Of a stretch of 6,254 bases of DNA, positions 5,623-6,254 are shown one piece after another. The stretch's first letter is position 1. Every line of letters begins with the position of its first letter. This DNA is from Actinomycetes bacterium (GTDB lineage: Bacteria > Actinomycetota > Acidimicrobiia > Acidimicrobiales > Palsa-688). The stretch covers positions 1 through 6,254 of the forward strand of contig JAKARG010000198.1 of the NCBI GenBank assembly GCA_021819345.1, written 5' to 3'. The notes beneath the pieces are model-generated. The model was not told where the DNA came from and ran no database searches. It worked only from the letters and a program-made list of their open reading frames with translations. A program made the position numbers and the translations under genes.

Positions 5623-5626
5623 GGCG

Positions 5627-6254
5627 TCAGGGCTGGTCTCGCAGCTGGCGCAGGACGTAGGGGAGGATCCCCCCATGCCGGTAGTACTCGGCCTCCTTGG
5701 GGGTGTCTATGCGCAAGATCACCTCGAAGCTCCGCTCGCCGGCACGCACCACGAGCCGCTCGGGAAGCTCAGCCGTGCCGACCGGACCGGCAGCCTCGCC
5801 GCCCTGCCCGCCGGCGCCCGGGAGCTCCAGCCCGGTGATGTCGAAGACCTCCTCGCCCGAGAGCCCGAGCGAGGCGACCGACTCCCCGGGGAGGAACTGC
5901 AGGGGCAGCACTCCCATGCCGACCAGGTTGGAGCGGTGGATCCGCTCGAAGCTCTCGGCGATCACGGCCCGCACCCCGAGCAGCGCGGTGCCCTTGGCCG
6001 CCCAGTCGCGGGAGGACCCGGTGCCGTACTCCTTGCCGGCGAGGACCACGAGCGGCACGCCCTCGGCCTGGTAGCGGCGAGCGGCGTCGTAGATCGGCAT
6101 CACCTCGCCGTCTGGGAGATGGCGGGTGAGCCCACCCTCGGTGCCGGGAGCGAGCCGGTTGCGGATCCGGGTGTTGGCGAAGGTCCCCCGGATCATCACC
6201 TCGTGGTTGCCCCGCCGGCTCCCGTAGCTGTTGAGCTCGCCGGCGTCCACCCCT
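5627..6254 (-). CDS. acnA: Aconitate hydratase A, C-terminal part
   Basis: This is the 3' end of a minus-strand gene whose 5' part lies beyond the window; about 208 residues are visible of the roughly 900 usual for AcnA. The enzyme interconverts citrate and isocitrate in the TCA cycle using a [4Fe-4S] cluster, whose ligands lie upstream and are not seen. Visible is the C-terminal swivel domain: NSYGSRRGNHEVM and RGTFANTRIRN at the edge, then PGTEGG and HLPDGEVMPIYDAA. The active-site loop GKEYGTGSSRDWAAKG follows, with Ser-Ser-Arg matching mitochondrial aconitase Ser642-Ser643-Arg644. Next come RAVIAESFERIHRSNLVGMGVLPLQF and the usual tail. A Gly/Ala-rich stretch (about 144-160 of the visible part) looks like a loop expansion. 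A GTG at 6250 is not taken as the start, since the family sequence continues upstream. It is a housekeeping gene convergent with the operon and probably unrelated to it in function. Confidence 0.95.
   Translation of the reverse strand, partial: GVDAGELNSYGSRRGNHEVMIRGTFANTRIRNRLAPGTEGGLTRHLPDGEVMPIYDAARRYQAEGVPLVVLAGKEYGTGSSRDWAAKGTALLGVRAVIAESFERIHRSNLVGMGVLPLQFLPGESVASLGLSGEEVFDITGLELPGAGGQGGEAAGPVGTAELPERLVVRAGERSFEVILRIDTPKEAEYYRHGGILPYVLRQLRDQP

Larger units (their letters stand above)
5300..5626. other. Non-coding convergent intergenic region rich in short repeats
   Basis: These 327 bases separate the LysR stop from the acnA stop, so transcription enters from both sides. The open frames crossing it are low-complexity repeat translations with no recognisable protein, and I treat them as non-coding. 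It holds, in order, a small hairpin after LysR, a pair of 21-base direct repeats, a long imperfect palindrome, an 18-base tandem array and a perfect hairpin beside acnA. The word ACTGGGTCC or its complement GGACCCAGT recurs in most of these. No tRNA, CRISPR or transposase trace was seen. Confidence 0.75.

Noticed and set aside
5196..5676. Open reading frames on both strands through the intergenic region, encoding hexapeptide repeats
   Set aside because: They stay open because the repeat length is a multiple of three and the DNA is GC-rich. They resemble no protein, overlap the LysR or acnA coding ends, and lack plausible ribosome sites.
6248..6250. GTG as the start of the aconitase
   Set aside because: The AcnA family sequence continues upstream of it; the visible part is only the C-terminal swivel domain, so the gene is cut by the window edge.

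Overview
The window is very GC-rich, with strong G/C bias at third codon positions, densely packed genes, GTG as well as ATG starts, and an AcnA-type aconitase. This points to a high-GC actinobacterium. An Acidimicrobiia-like lineage is my guess, not something the sequence proves.

Layout: positions 1-5299 hold five plus-strand genes packed as one apparent operon. They are (i) the 3' end of a SerB-like HAD-IB phosphatase (1-465), (ii) a zinc-type medium-chain alcohol dehydrogenase (462-1661), (iii) a long LarA-like protein of the nickel-pincer lactate racemase superfamily (1661-3250), (iv) a PlsC-type lysophospholipid acyltransferase with repetitive, probably disordered ends (3247-4377) and (v) a LysR-type regulator (4388-5299). 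The first three junctions are stop/start overlaps (ATGA, TGATG, GTGA). The fourth is a 10-base gap in which the Shine-Dalgarno sequence overlaps the preceding stop codon. No promoter can be placed inside this run; it must lie upstream of the window, or be internal and not recognisable. Positions 5300-5626 are a non-coding convergent intergenic region filled with short direct and inverted repeats. Positions 5627-6254 are the 3' end of a minus-strand aconitase gene, acnA.

How the genes may work together: the PlsC acyltransferase and the HAD-IB phosphatase suggest handling of an acylated, phosphorylated (lipid-like) compound. In mycobacteria these two activities are found fused in one protein. 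The dehydrogenase and the LarA-like protein suggest redox and stereochemical change at a hydroxyl-bearing carbon. The most unusual gene is the LarA-like protein. By hand alignment it keeps the residues that hold the nickel-pincer cofactor but lacks those that bind lactate's carboxylate and one of the two catalytic histidines. The operon may therefore encode an undescribed pathway with a non-lactate substrate. That is inference: no substrate can be read from the sequence, and no larB, larC or larE cofactor-synthesis genes lie in the window.
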